Shown here one piece after another: positions 37,201-50,270 of a stretch of DNA of 64,000 nucleotides (the first letter of the stretch is position 1; each line of letters begins with the position of its first letter). The notes beneath the pieces are model-generated. The model did no database searches. It was not told the origin of the DNA and saw only the letters and a list, made by a program, of their open reading frames with translations. The translations under genes were made by a program, and so were the position numbers. This DNA is from Albula goreensis (lineage: Eukaryota > Chordata > Actinopteri > Albuliformes > Albulidae), in assembly GCA_022829145.1 (NCBI GenBank), contig CM040758.1, positions 16,410,628 through 16,474,627 on the forward strand, in the 5' to 3' direction.

Positions 37201-38952
37201 TGGGCTTAATTACCATGTTTAAAAGCATGCAGACAATCATCATGGTTCAAGATGATAAAATGGTCCTAAATCAGAAAGGCAGGTTCCCTGGCCTCTCCTC
37301 TCAAGGCATTACCAACTCTCCCTCCGCACACCAAAACACAGAGACAAGAATGCACGACTGCAAATTCAGGGTAAACACTTGCATTATAGTGTCAGTGACC
37401 ACATCCAGTCGTGTTTACACTTCTGGGGAAAATTGAAACAGGTGTGACATAACACCTTTGCAGACATTCTTCTTAGCCATATGAATTCTTGTGATCATTA
37501 TGTGCCTAAATGTGCTGATGACAAGATTCTATTTATTGATAGTTAAATTCAAGATACAGCTTCAAGCCAGTGCTACTTCACATTTGTACTGCAGCAAAAC
37601 ACTATTTAGTATTTGGTGAGTGTTAAGGGAAAACACTGTGTTCTAAAAAAGCTACAAGTTTAAATTGCTTCTTGAATTTGAGGACAAAGAACACTACAGT
37701 TAGACTGAATCACGGCCTGCGTTTGCTCTCTGAACTCAATCCAGCTAACCTTTTCCCAAAGCCTTTTATGCCACAAAGGCCACATCGTACCCTCCTCAGG
37801 CCTGCTCAAAGGTACACCATGGAGCAGGTGTGGAGTTCCACTAAGGATAGTGTTACAGGATGTGTATTTCAAACAGCTAAGTCTGAATGGGGAGAGAAAG
37901 TGTGACACAGGATGAGTGGAAAGTGAGGTCAACAGGAAGTCAGCACTGATTTTTTGATTCATTACAGCAACAATTGACTGTTGGCAAATTTACAAAAACA
38001 CTCATGTTACTTTAAAACTGTTTGTCAAAAGTGACATTTTCTTGAAAATGCATGGTGGCTTCTTAGCAATGCCTTTGTTCCTATGGTCAGATAGGTTAAT
38101 CCTTGTGCACCATCAGGTGGTGTAAAGAGTACAGATGCACATTCATGGTGCAACTGACTGTCTTGCCACCGGGAGTACCTATTACATTACTGGCAATGGG
38201 AAAACGTCCATATTGGCTAATCATAACTGGCTCAGTTTAGCAGGATAAAAATAAAGCACCTACACCTTTGTGAACTTAAAATATATTGACTTTGTGTTCT
38301 TTCTACAGCATAGGCAATATGTGAATGCAAATACTGAAGGCTTGCCAGGGCAATTCATGGCCTGTTGGACTGGTTCACTGGGCATATGGTGGAAAACATT
38401 GCTGAATTAGCATGTGAATAAACTGGAAGAACTGAAAAGGTTTTTAGTGTTGATATATGAATAATGAATACATGAATAGACAGTTCACAGCATTTTTGTG
38501 TTCTCTACTGTGTGTAAACCCCATCCTTGGGTTAGATGTGGAAAAAGATGTCCAATGACATAATCTATACAAAGCCTTTAGTTTGATCATATTTTTCATC
38601 AGAGAAAGCTGACATTACCACAAAACTGCTAAATTGAAATAGCATCTCTGTATTACATACCACCTTTAAACCTCCATGAAGAATGTAATCAAAAATATTC
38701 TTCAAGCATTCATCGCTATTTGGTGCATGACTTGTATTCAATTTGGAAAGCATAAACAAAGAAATCTGCTGATTACTTAACTTGCAATGAATGAGGAAAG
38801 TTCTGCAATTCAGTCCACAACTATTTCTGATTTGGAATATAGCTTGCTGTTAATATAAATAAAAACACAACCAATTAGATACAATAGCAATTAAGCCATT
38901 CTATGGCAAGCACCTTCAGCTGTAATGCACGAAGGCTGTTAAACACGTATGT

Positions 38953-39024
38953 TATTATTTTTTATTACTGTTGTTGTAATTATTATTATGATTACTATGA
39001 TTATTATTTTTATTATTATTATTT
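38953..39024. repeat. (ATT)n-rich low-complexity run
   Basis: Imperfect ATT/GTT trinucleotide repeats on the plus strand. Confidence 0.85.
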
Positions 39025-40277
39025 GACTAGCTTAAGATGAGTCAAAGAGTACTGAGACTTCATTTTATTGTAACACGGAGCGATCAGCGCTCATATCCCC
39101 TAGCCCTGTACTTGTTGCGACAAAACGCTCTCTGGCAAATTATAGAGGTTAAACATTCCCATTTGTATTACATCTCAACTAAGACAAAATCGCATGTAGA
39201 TCAATGTTAAACAAACAAACAGGTAGCCTTTTGAACTTCAGAAACATCACATAAATACGAATATACGTTATTAAATCAGCACGTGGTGTATTTTTACGCC
39301 CAACCCATATGAGGAAAAATAAAAGAGTACAGATGTACATACCACAAAAATATTTTTCCATATTTATTCATTCCCACACTGCTTTAAAACTGTGCAAGAA
39401 GCCTAACAAGAACATAGCATGCTATAACAAAAATATTATGATCAGAAGATAATTTCTTTCCCAATAGTGTTTCTTTACACTTTCTTGGTGACCAATAATC
39501 TTATTGTCAGCATACCCCCTACACTGGCACCCAAGATAATGAGTATGTTTTACGCGTTTTCTTGATTGTGATGTTAATCAACTTGGTCAGACCCACATAA
39601 CAACAACGACAGCTGAGGCATCTGTATCAAATTGTCTCTGACGAAGGTCGCGGTGGACTGGGTTATTGTAATCTCAGCAATTCGCCGCATAAATTAATTT
39701 ACTTGACCACTGTAAGAATTTGATTATTCCCCCTACTTTTTAAATCTATGTTTCGCTCCTTTCCACAGCACGAATGTATCCAGCTTCATTAGTCATCTTA
39801 TTCGAGCACACTCTTGAAACCCTGCTTTAAGCAGAAGATACAGTATCTTACCGAGGTACAATCTGCTCGATCGCATATACAACTTGACTCTTGACTTAAC
39901 AGTTTTCGTTATGAGCTGACTTTGTTACCTCAGATTAGAGTAACGTGATCTTGAGTAGCCAGGCTAGTTATGAGTTTTTACCGATGCTGTTATGCAGGTT
40001 AAGTTACAAATTAAGATAATCGATGTCTATATATTTAGTAATACTGAGCTTATTTCTTCATCTGCAATGTGTATCGTCTACAAACATAAAAGGAATGTTG
40101 TCGTTTTTATTGAAAATTAAACAAATTAATGTATATCAGGATATTACATCTATTCAGAATGCGACTTCATCATCCATGAAATATGTAACTCTTCGATTCT
40201 GGTTAAAAAGCTGCTTAATTATGCATAATTTTCATGTTACTGTAGCCTATGCACATCACAGTGACAGCGCTGCTTAC

Positions 40278-40800
40278 CTGGAGTATGATCAGACACAAAG
40301 TCATCCAAAAAAATCTTCCTGCGATGTAGCCGTCCGATACACGGAAGAAGTCAGGATTCTGATCGCTGAAATTTAAGTCCACGCGAAACTGAGACACGGG
40401 GACCGCAGAGAACACAGTACACTGCCGACAGTGGAAGCCCGACTGAAATCACACACCTGCCCCTTCTTTGCAGTCTGTCCAAAAAAAGCAGCAACGCACG
40501 TAAACAGTGTCAGCGCACGGCAACACCCTTCTTTCGGGTCATTTACTCTCGCTCGGAGTTCGAAACCAATTGAGATAGCATTGCAGTAAAACTGTCTCCT
40601 CACAAGACAGAATGCAGACCCACAGCAGACCTTGAGGCAGTGAGAGATGCACTATCACATTTTTCTGCATTCTATATGCGGCGCGAGCACGGCATAGTCA
40701 CAGGTTAACCTCCAATCTGGCGATCCACGGGCCATTCTGGTTACTCAGTTATCGTCCAGCATCTCGCGTTCCTGTCCTGTTCCCAGTATATTATGGTTTT
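40278..40800 (-). other. sorbs2: sorbs2 exon 1 (5' untranslated), start approximate
   Basis: A strong minus-strand donor, ACTCCAG/GTAAGC, sits at 40278/40277 at the edge of a CpG-rich stretch. I read the sequence upstream of it as the first, untranslated exon of the sorbs2 transcript that splices to 14852. The 5' end is not visible in sequence. About 40800 is a guess from the position of two CCAAT boxes at 40874-40889. The exon contains an ATG whose short frame would cross the junction and stop in exon 2. Confidence 0.55.
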
Positions 40801-40980
40801 ATTCCAGTTTACTGACATTCTGTGCCTTCACGGGCAAAATGGCTGTTCGCTTCAGCCTTGCTGCAGACAGCTCATTGGTTTAACATTGGTTTCCCGTAGT
40901 CATGGAAACGACCAACTGTTCAATTTGTTCGAGCTCGGGCGATTCTAGTGTGTGTCACCATGGATAGCGCAAAATCCCTG
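40380..40980 (-). promoter_or_regulatory. CpG-rich putative sorbs2 promoter
   Basis: CpG-dense sequence in otherwise CpG-poor DNA. Two CCAAT boxes on the minus strand, 11 bp apart (ATTGG at 40874-40878 and 40885-40889 on the plus strand), suggest NF-Y binding. No TATA box at a fixed distance was recognised. Confidence 0.5.
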
Positions 40981-42335
40981 CCTCCCCTGGAGCGTTGTGG
41001 ATGAAATGTCTTTATCTATCATTCATTTGTTTATTTTGTAATTGTGTGTACATATGTGCACGCACGTGTATGTACACTTGTTTACCTTTGAGCACTGTTA
41101 ATTTTTCTCTCCACAATTACTCGTTGTTTACACATGGAAATGTTGTTATATGTTACAACATAACTGCAAGATGGCCAGCATGTGCAATATACTAAATTCT
41201 CACATACATTTAAATTTTATGTAAATCCAACATCTTGAAATGATCATCTTGTGTGGTCATTACTTCATTTTGCAGCAATAATCACATTGTAGACCTGGGC
41301 AATTAAATATGTTCAACATATTAAAGAATTATATGTATCTTTGAAAGTAAACAGGGTGGTTCAGTATGTGTATCTTCCTCAAGCAGACAGAAATTAATAC
41401 TAGATGCTAAACAATAAAAAAGACGAATTGCATAAGATCTTTCAGATAACTTTTTGGTGGAATTTGGAAAGGAAAGGAAAGCCCATAAAGACAAGACACT
41501 GGCCAATAACCTACACTACATCACATACAATGCACAGGAAATATTCTTTGTTTTTCTTAAAACCCCACCCCCTAGATATGTAGCTGATGCATTATTGAAA
41601 TAGAATGAGGGGCTTAAACCCCAGTGTAGTACATTACTGCAGTGCACTAGCCCCTGGTTGAAATAGCCCCCTTGGGACCCCTGTAAATAATTGAATGAGT
41701 CTGAAACATTCATCTGCCACTCCCGAACACAGTGACTTATTTACAATCCAGTACAGCACTGACTGCTGGGTAATTCACAACCCTCCTCAAACCTATGAGT
41801 AAATAACATGACCACAAGCTATATTTAAGGATTTCAAAAACCAAAGCTAGACCACTTGCTTCTGCTTATGTGCCTGGAGCTTGATCAATGTGTGCTGCCT
41901 GGCACATGTCTCATTCACTTTCTGAGTGAAAGTGCTACTGATTCTTTATGAAATTCAGCACATGTACTTGGCAATTACATCTTTGGCTTACAACCTTAGG
42001 TTCAGGGGTGCTTTTGGTCTCGTTTTGATACTAATTTCTCCTGTAAGAGACAGACTCCTCTCTAACATTACAGTTGTACTCTCCCATGGGATATTTTTCC
42101 TCCTGTCTGTGGGAGGGTGAGTGAGACAGTCTGTTCCTCATATTGGTCACCCCCTGCTGCATCTCTGTAAGGCACGTCAAATCATTTCTCTGAAGCCGAC
42201 TGGAAACATTATATTTTCTCTTTGCCCCTCAAATTGAGACAGCATAACCATTCAAACTGTTTAGACAAAGAGACAGGTCAGGGTGGGGGCCCATCTTCCC
42301 TAGAGGAAATATTTTATGCGGATAGGGCAAATCAA

Positions 42336-42549
<214 letters not shown>

Positions 42550-44147
42550 CAGCTGACATGCCCCTGTGATTTCATGAACCCCAGAAGACTAGAATGTTGT
42601 GTCAATAGGTGTGTAACAAAGGTTCCAAGTGTCCAGTGGCACTTGTACTCAACAGAGCAGGAAAAGACCAACTATACACCAGCAATATCATATTCATATT
42701 CCCACATAAGAGTAATTACACAGTGCAGAAAACAGAATGACAGGAACAGACAAGAGTAGTGGCATGAATTTTAGTTCATGAATTCTTGAGAGGTTTGTCT
42801 GTGAAGGTCATTATGAATGGTCTGCTGAATACATCCGCATACTTCGCAAAGACAGGACTTTAAAATGTAGGTATAACATTACAAAAATTAATAAATAAAT
42901 AGATAAATAAAGAGAGTGGACAACGGAAAGCCGTTATCAGAAATTGTGTTCAGTCTAGTTCATTTTGTCTCTCCTCTAGATTCAGAGAAGTGATAGTCAT
43001 TTTGTTTCTTTCATAATTTTACTCAAATGGTTTTTGAATACATATAGTGCCATCTAATCAAAAATATAAATGCCTTTAATAAGTAATGACATTCATGCGC
43101 CTAATGCACAATATTATTAAGGATTTATAAACATTTATAAATGACTTACTACAGTTTGGTTGTCCATGAGTACAATGTATGTTACAATGCACTGTACCCT
43201 TTATTCACTATCAATGAATGGTTATGAAGGCATAAAACACATAATGCATTTATACATGAGAAAATGGACACTGCAATTATTCTTTAATACAGGTTTTAGG
43301 TACAAAGTGTCCAGAGCACTGAAGAGCAGTCTTTAGCCCCACTGGCACCCCTCCATGTGCCCTGCCCCCTTCATGTTACAGACACCCCGCTCAACAGTGC
43401 TGGGTCTAGCAGGCCAAATATAACTCCTTTGATAGCTGACCTTTGGGGTTCTGTTTTGTCTCTGGCGGCATCCACCCGCAATCTGGACCCAAAAAGCCAC
43501 CGTGTCGGTCAAGTGCCCCCTTTCAGAGCCACCATCAATCCTGCGACTCCAGACTCTCATCACCACAGACAGCAAGTGGGACGGGGGCTCATGGAACAGT
43601 CTGGAATGAAGCTGGGTGAGACAATGCATGGCAGACATGCGCTGGTGAATGTGGGAAGGTGGGATATCGGTGTTTGCGGTGAATGAATGTGACATCCAAG
43701 TGAATAGACATCTACCTGGCAACCTGCCCCTCCCTGACCATGCATCATGTGCCCCCCGCCCCCAACCACTGGTGGCCCCTCTGCAGCAGTGAGCTCACTG
43801 TACGATGAGGTCATTGCCCATGCTTTTAATTATCTTGTGTTCAGCTAAATATACTGCCCTGACATCGGGCTCCAGTTATTCCAACACAATGCAACGCGGG
43901 AGAGTGGTGATAAATTTCACAGGAAAATAACCGCCTTATCTCCATCTCTCTCTCAAATGCTCTCAGCCTCTGAAAGCTTTCACATTCCTATCAACGGGAC
44001 TTATTGGCTTATCATAGCCCGGTTAGGTTTTTAGCCCATGGGGGACATGTCGCTCCCTGGGATATGCAGCAGTCATTAGCACATTCCACCACTTGGGGAG
44101 AGTCTATTCCCATTTTGACAAACTATTTTTTTCACCCCTTTTTTCTC

Positions 44148-44157
44148 CCAAATTTGG
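44148..44157. promoter_or_regulatory. consensus CArG box (SRF-type)
   Basis: CCAAATTTGG matches CC(A/T)6GG exactly and is palindromic. It lies about 3.4 kb upstream of the putative sorbs2 first exon. SRF sites are typical of cytoskeletal and muscle genes such as SORBS2. Function is inferred. Confidence 0.35.
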
Positions 44158-44425
44158 AATCAGAGATCATACCTCTTGAGTCCCTGCTGTGCCATCTTTG
44201 TGCTGAGACAGGACCACATAGCTGAAACATGTGCACTCGTCCAATGAGCCTGCTAACAGGCCAGTGACTGTTTTAACCCTACAGACCTACCAGTACTACC
44301 GGGCCCCTCTAACCATTTCTGTGCCTTTTTTCTTCTTAGTGACTGATCAAAGATCAGAATCAGAACTGTATAATTAATGATTGGGGTTTGGACTGGGGGA
44401 TTAAGCTGATCTCAGATCTGTTGGA

Positions 44426-44450
44426 GCTGCAGCATCATACATGCTGCAGC
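44426..44450. repeat. perfect 10-bp inverted repeat, 5-nt loop
   Basis: GCTGCAGCAT, then CATAC, then ATGCTGCAGC. It could form a hairpin in either strand. Confidence 0.9.
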
Positions 44451-45042
44451 CATGCAGTTTCTATTGGCTGTTGATTATCAACTATTCCCTGCTCCCTGCA
44501 TGCTGTCTAGGGCAACTGCTGAGAGAGCCGTATCGATCTGCAGTACCACACTCTAATGGAGAGGCCAGGATTGCTCTGTCATTCCCCTGCCCTCTGCACT
44601 GTCAGGTCAAACAACACCCACTATCAAGACACTAAAACATTTGGATAAGATGTGAGAAAAAGTTTTCTCTGGCCCCATAGAATGTGATAAACCTGAATTT
44701 GTGACACAAATGGGTGCAAGCAGGCGGGGGAAATGAATGCTGTTTGGCCATTGGGTCAGCTGTATGAGCACACTTTGGCTCTACATGCATCAGGAAGAAG
44801 GATGCTCATATATGAAAGGTATTGCAGTCTATTTGGGGATCTGATAGGATTCAGGGTACAGAACCTGGTTTTCAAGGCCCTGTATTCCAGAAAGAAGTGA
44901 TCTGTTCTCATTCAGTGAGGAAGATATTCATAACCCCACATTCAGCCACTATGATTACTTGTGGACCAATTAAGAGTGGAACTACCTGCTCTCTGTCAAA
45001 GGACAAAAAGCAACCTTATTTACTAAACAACTTTTTATTTAC

Positions 45043-45090
45043 CACACACACACACCCCCACACACACACATACACACATGCATACACACA
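45043..45090. repeat. interrupted (CA)n
   Basis: CA runs broken by CCC and TG positions. Confidence 0.9.
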
Positions 45091-46777
45091 ATATCCCACA
45101 GACAGCCGTTGAGACTCTGGGTGGCTTGCCCTTCACTTTAACAGCAAATGAAATTCCAGGAAACTGTATTCATCTTCTTAGTGAGTCTAAAGCTGCCCTC
45201 TGGCACAATGGCCATGGTTGACAGATGTTATCTTCCTTTTCCAAGTGACAGTCCTTGACCAGAACTATGCTAACACATTGTATGCCATTTTCAATCCATT
45301 CTGCCAACTCTCTTATCAAGAGGTACTTGCTAGACAGTCAGTGCATGATATTTAAATATCTTTAAATCATGTGCAAAATTGGAATAAACCTTATGAGTAC
45401 CAATGTATGCTGGCATAAAGTCACTGGCTATTTGATAATCATGTATAGAAAATATATTTTGCCTTTCAGGAAGAATGAATTTGAAAATCAATGAGAGGAT
45501 TTATTATTAGACACAAGACACTGGACACAAGTAGATGGACTTTATGGGTTTGATTTATAAATACGCAGCACTGTCCAGCCAAACACTTTCTCTGGGTGTT
45601 AGGTTGTCATAAATCCACCCTTTTGAATATTACAAGGGAAAGACATCATGTAATTGGCCCTTTTGCAAGGCAACTTGACTTTGAAACTTCCCTCTGGTTC
45701 GATCGTGACAGCTAAGGTTACTCGCACACCTCAGTATATTTTACCATGTTTCCATGGCAACAGTCCTTGGCGGAGTCTCACCGTGCAAGAGGCAGGACAA
45801 GTGGAGAGTAATATCCAAAAACTTGTCCTGTCACTGCACAGATGGCTGTTTCAGATGCTCCTCTGCTTACATAAGTCACGTCTTATGAGCTGAATATTAA
45901 TCCTGATCAGGAGAGGAAGAATAGGGTTTCAAACATGACTTTAAAGAGCAGAGCAACGCTGACCTCCCGTAACACTACCTCGATGGCAATGCAGCAGTTT
46001 GGTCCTTGATTTTTACAAAAGTGCTACTTTTCTTTATTTCCTTCAGAACTAGGCTGATGACCACCAGAGATCAGAAGGAAATGTGTTGGCATTGACAAAA
46101 ACAAATGAAATAAAGTGCAAGTTCAAGTCATCGACAAATACAGTGGTTAACTGAGGTTGTAAGCAGGAGAATACTTGCTGCTCTATTCCCTTGGGCAAGA
46201 TGCTTCCACCTGAGCAGCTTCAGTGAATTCCCAGCTGCAGAAGTGAAATCTAATGAGCTATAAAAGTCACCCCACACAAGGACATCTACAAGAACAAATA
46301 AATAACCCAAATAATCTTCTGAGGATATCCTGCTCGGCCATTTTTATGCTGCCTGGATTATTTTTTTCTAGGTTACACTAGAAGGCACATAGGAAAACTA
46401 GAATGAAGGTGCTTTATGTCCTTGCATGAATCAGATCAGTAGTGCGCTGAATCACAGGGACACACACACGTACATGCGCACGTACACACACTCTTCAGAT
46501 CAACGGCACACAGTCACATTGGTGATAAGTGACACACAGCTGGCTCCAAAAAGGCATCCATGTACATGATTTTTGTGCTCTGGCTGCTCTTTCTTTGTGT
46601 GACTAATGGCAGAACTGTGCAGCTGAATCGCAGACCCTGTCCTGTTTCCCTGTCACAGTGCTCCCTCTTCAAACCTACATGCCCATAGCACTGCCTTCTG
46701 TGTTTCTCTCCTTCAGCATGCATGCTTGCTCACACTCATACACAAATATACCCACACACAGGCACAGGTACAGGCAT

Positions 46778-46783
<6 letters not shown>

Positions 46784-46815
<32 letters not shown>
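46784..46815. repeat. (CA)n microsatellite
   Basis: About 16 CA units. Confidence 0.95.
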
Positions 46816-46817
<2 letters not shown>

Positions 46818-46952
46818 AATACAAACACACTCAGACTCAGACATGCAGGTGGGCTGGCACACCATCAAAAATGCACAGACAAGTGCATTTACGCATGCTC
46901 ATGCTGAATGCAGGAATACATGCACCGCACATAAGCACATGCACACACAGGA

Positions 46953-46954
<2 letters not shown>

Positions 46955-47046
<92 letters not shown>

Positions 47047-47062
47047 CTCTCTCTCTCTCTTT
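46955..47062. repeat. compound (CA)n-(CT)n microsatellite
   Basis: About 44 CA units are followed directly by about 10 CT units. Confidence 0.95.
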
Positions 47063-47940
47063 CTCTATCACGCTCACAAACACAGCACAAACACACACAG
47101 AATACACACTCACATGCACCCATGGGGTGTAAGATTACTCAGAGCCCTTACAGCATTTTATTATGTGGTGTCATTATGAGTATTACATAACATATACAAG
47201 TACAGAGGGCCAGGAGGAATTTCACCCATTTGCTGCATGTATCATTGATTCCAAGTACATTCGGTAAATACTTTCTGTACAGTCGTGCAGAACAAACAGG
47301 GGTTTTGTTTCAGTGCGGAGAACACAGCCTACCATGCCCTCACAGGGGCTGAAATCATGGGGATTTGTTTCTTTGTGTCTTCTCATTACTCTCAGTGCTC
47401 ACAAGAAGTGCCTCAAGAAATGACAATAATCCTTTCTTTAACCTTGAAGTTTACAATGGTTTGTACAAAATACAGCACAAAAAACTGGAAAGGATAAAGG
47501 ACCCTAATCACAAACATACAATGCAGCTAAAGAGAAGTCATATTCATCCTTTATGTTACGACATTCAGGGGAATTGTTTGCAGTGCTTTGCATCATCAGC
47601 AGATTTTGCTCTTCTACACAGCATAAATTAATTCCACTGTGAATGTGTTGTCTTCCTTTTATTTTCATGATTAAAAAACAAAAACAAAGAAGTACACTGG
47701 AAACGATGGCAGGTCTAATATGTTTTGCACTCAGAATGTGTAAATTAATGTTACCCCACAAAATGCAATACCATTTTTAGCAGAAAGTGCCTTTGAAACA
47801 GTGTTTCCCAGATGGCAGGCCTTATCTGGATTTTGCAGAGGGTGCAGAGTTTTGGGATTCCCAGGAAGCCCAGCCTGTATGCGATGCCATGCGCATACAG
47901 TGCACAATGTGACACTCTGAGCACCTCTTTCACTGCCTCA

Positions 47941-48340
47941 CCCCCTCCCTCCCTCCTCCCTCCCTCCCTCCCTCCCACTCCAGCTGCCTCCCCTTCAGCA
48001 CCCTGCTGCCTGGAAAGGGGAGCGCCACACCACTGAGATCAACCTCTATATAAAGGATCAGTAATGATGCAATACTAAACCTGCCACTCTGCTGTGTCTG
48101 TCCCTAACAGGAGACCAGAGAGAGGGAGGCAGAAAGAGAGAGAGAGGCAAAGAGAAAGGAGAGAGAGAGAGAGCAGGTGAGGGTAGTGGAAATAAAAAGG
48201 AGGGTGAGAAATAGGGAGTAAGACAGTAGGAGAGAAAGCGGGAGTGAAAGAGAAGCAGGGAAAGAAAGAGAAAAAGGGAAAGATATAGAGGGAAAGAAAA
48301 AGAAAATAGGGGAGACAGAGAAAAAGAGGAAAAGAGAAAG
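47941..48340. repeat. C-rich tract followed by purine-rich tract
   Basis: (CCCT)n-like sequence at 47941-47980 gives G-runs on the minus strand. Then 48113-48340 is almost entirely A and G on the plus strand, an unusually long strand-asymmetric purine tract. Confidence 0.85.
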
Positions 48341-49647
48341 AGGTGGTACCAGTGAAATGGGCCAAGCCTGCAGTCTGGCATACTGGTGATCTTGTTTTCT
48401 GAGATTTCCTGGTTTTGACCTTTGCCTGCTTATTGGTTATGACTTTTGGATCTTTTTTTTATTTGGTGAATAATGCACGTTTTCATCAGGTACAGACCAC
48501 ACCAAGTGCCTGTCAGGCACTACACCTACCCTATGAAATGCATTTCCTCTCAGGGCCACTGTGTTTCTCCTGCCTGTGGGACAGAAGAGCTGGGTGAGGC
48601 CAGGTGCCCCTGCCCCCAGGTGTGGCTGGCCTGGTGTGGTGGGTGTCTGGATCAGAACAGCGCTGGCAGGCTGACAGGTCCGGCTGTGGCCCAGCTCTGG
48701 CCCTGCTAATCTGCTTTCCTTTTCACGCCCACCGCCAACTTGCTAAATCTGCCGCCACCCTCCTGGTCATCTAGAGGGGAATGCTCCCTAATCATAAGCC
48801 TCTAGAGAGATTTATCTCACTTAAAATATTCATGCAAGCAAACATAAGCTGGGATCTGCTCCTGAACCACACAGAAACAATGAATAATGAATTCCCATTC
48901 CTATATTCTAAGCCAAAGCAACATCACCTCATCTTATTGTGCAAATCTTCCTCTTCTGTTAATACACCTGTAATTACGTACCATGCATGTTGATCCTGTG
49001 GCTTGGGTGAACACCAGGTGAGAATAAAGTTCTCTTACATGAACAGGCATCACTGGAAATCAACAATGATCAAACACAATAAGCCACAGAGATCATAGCC
49101 ATGGATTTACAGTGATTGCAATGAGCTGAATCATTGATAACTGCCTTCTCATTATCATATTCATATTAATCATAATGATCATACTGTTACTGATAAAGAT
49201 AGATATTCCAGCAAGTCAAAGACTTTAGAGTTTTGATTTTAACACCGACCTAAATCTACAGAGGAGATGTCTTTACTGTGCCACACTGGACACGACAGGC
49301 ACGTCCCTACCAGCAGCGGCACCCTGCACCTGCCCGTCTGCTGCTGCTGGTTACATACATTGTGTTACTATGGTGATGGCGGTCTATGGAGAACAGGGGC
49401 TGCTTCCTGCATCTGTCGCATTCTGCCATGGCTCCAGCTACAGCGCAGCAGCCTGACTGCAGTTTCCCATCAGCTCTGCAGGGCTCTCCCGGGCTCCTGC
49501 TTCTGACAGAAATGGACCAGGACTCTTTTTTCGTGAGCTCATGACCAAGCTGCAGAAGAGAGTTTACCGAACTGATTTTACACACGCTCACATGTAGATG
49601 CAACCGCTGATTCCACTCTTTAACTGGGTAGAGTAAATGGAGGGAGC

Positions 49648-49687
49648 GGGTGGGGGTGGGGGTGGGGATGGGGGTGGGGGTGGGGGG
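49648..49687 (+). repeat. G-run tract, quadruplex-prone
   Basis: Seven runs of three to six G separated by single T or AT on the plus strand, fitting the G3+N1-7 pattern. Confidence 0.9.
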
Positions 49688-50243
49688 TTCATTGCATTGG
49701 TTGTTAACACCGGGGGAATATTTGTCCCACATAACCAATTTAGAAATTTCCTTTTTCCTTTAACAACGAGCTGTAAAGGATTGACACTAATACTATGGCT
49801 TTATTATGGCTTTAATCTCAACCTGGTCATACTCACAAGCTGTTTCAGATAATTCTGATAAACTGTGATTTCTTACACTCTTACAGCCATCCAATAAGAA
49901 ACTAAAATCTTGTGTTTGAGGATTGTGTCACATTCTTCATGTGTTAATCTTTCTCACATGAATAGCTAAAATTGGGCAAGCAATCTGGCACCTGGCATAT
50001 TGGCATCCATTCATTTGTGGCCTAATTTTTTTGTGAATTATAAGGGACTGTGTTGTGCTCAGCTCAGAGCCCCAGAGAGTGATTGGAGCTCCTCGCAGAG
50101 GCTGTGAGGAGCAGTGTGAAGGCTCTGAAGAGGGGCTTCAGCTCTACTGACAGACTCAGGAAACTGGTGCTACTCTACTCTAATTCTAACAGGCTATGAA
50201 TCGCACAGGCTCAACGCTCTGTTGCTGTGGATTCTGGGAAAGT

Positions 50244-50270
50244 CTGTGCTGTGCTGTGCTGTGCTGTGCT
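50244..50270. repeat. (CTGTG)n pentanucleotide repeat
   Basis: Five tandem CTGTG units, then CTGAG. Confidence 0.9.

Larger units (their letters stand above)
32001..40277 (-). other. sorbs2 intron 1, 5' third: no gene recognised
   Basis: Contains a consensus MEF2-type site (32618-32627), a diverged ~50-bp tandem repeat followed by (GT)n (34116-34298), and (ATT)n-rich sequence at 38953-39024. A 147-codon minus-strand frame at 34850-35293 has no recognisable similarity. CpG frequency rises from about 39.0 kb towards the promoter. A further possible donor (CCTCG/GTAAGA at 39851) could end an alternative first exon. Confidence 0.5.
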
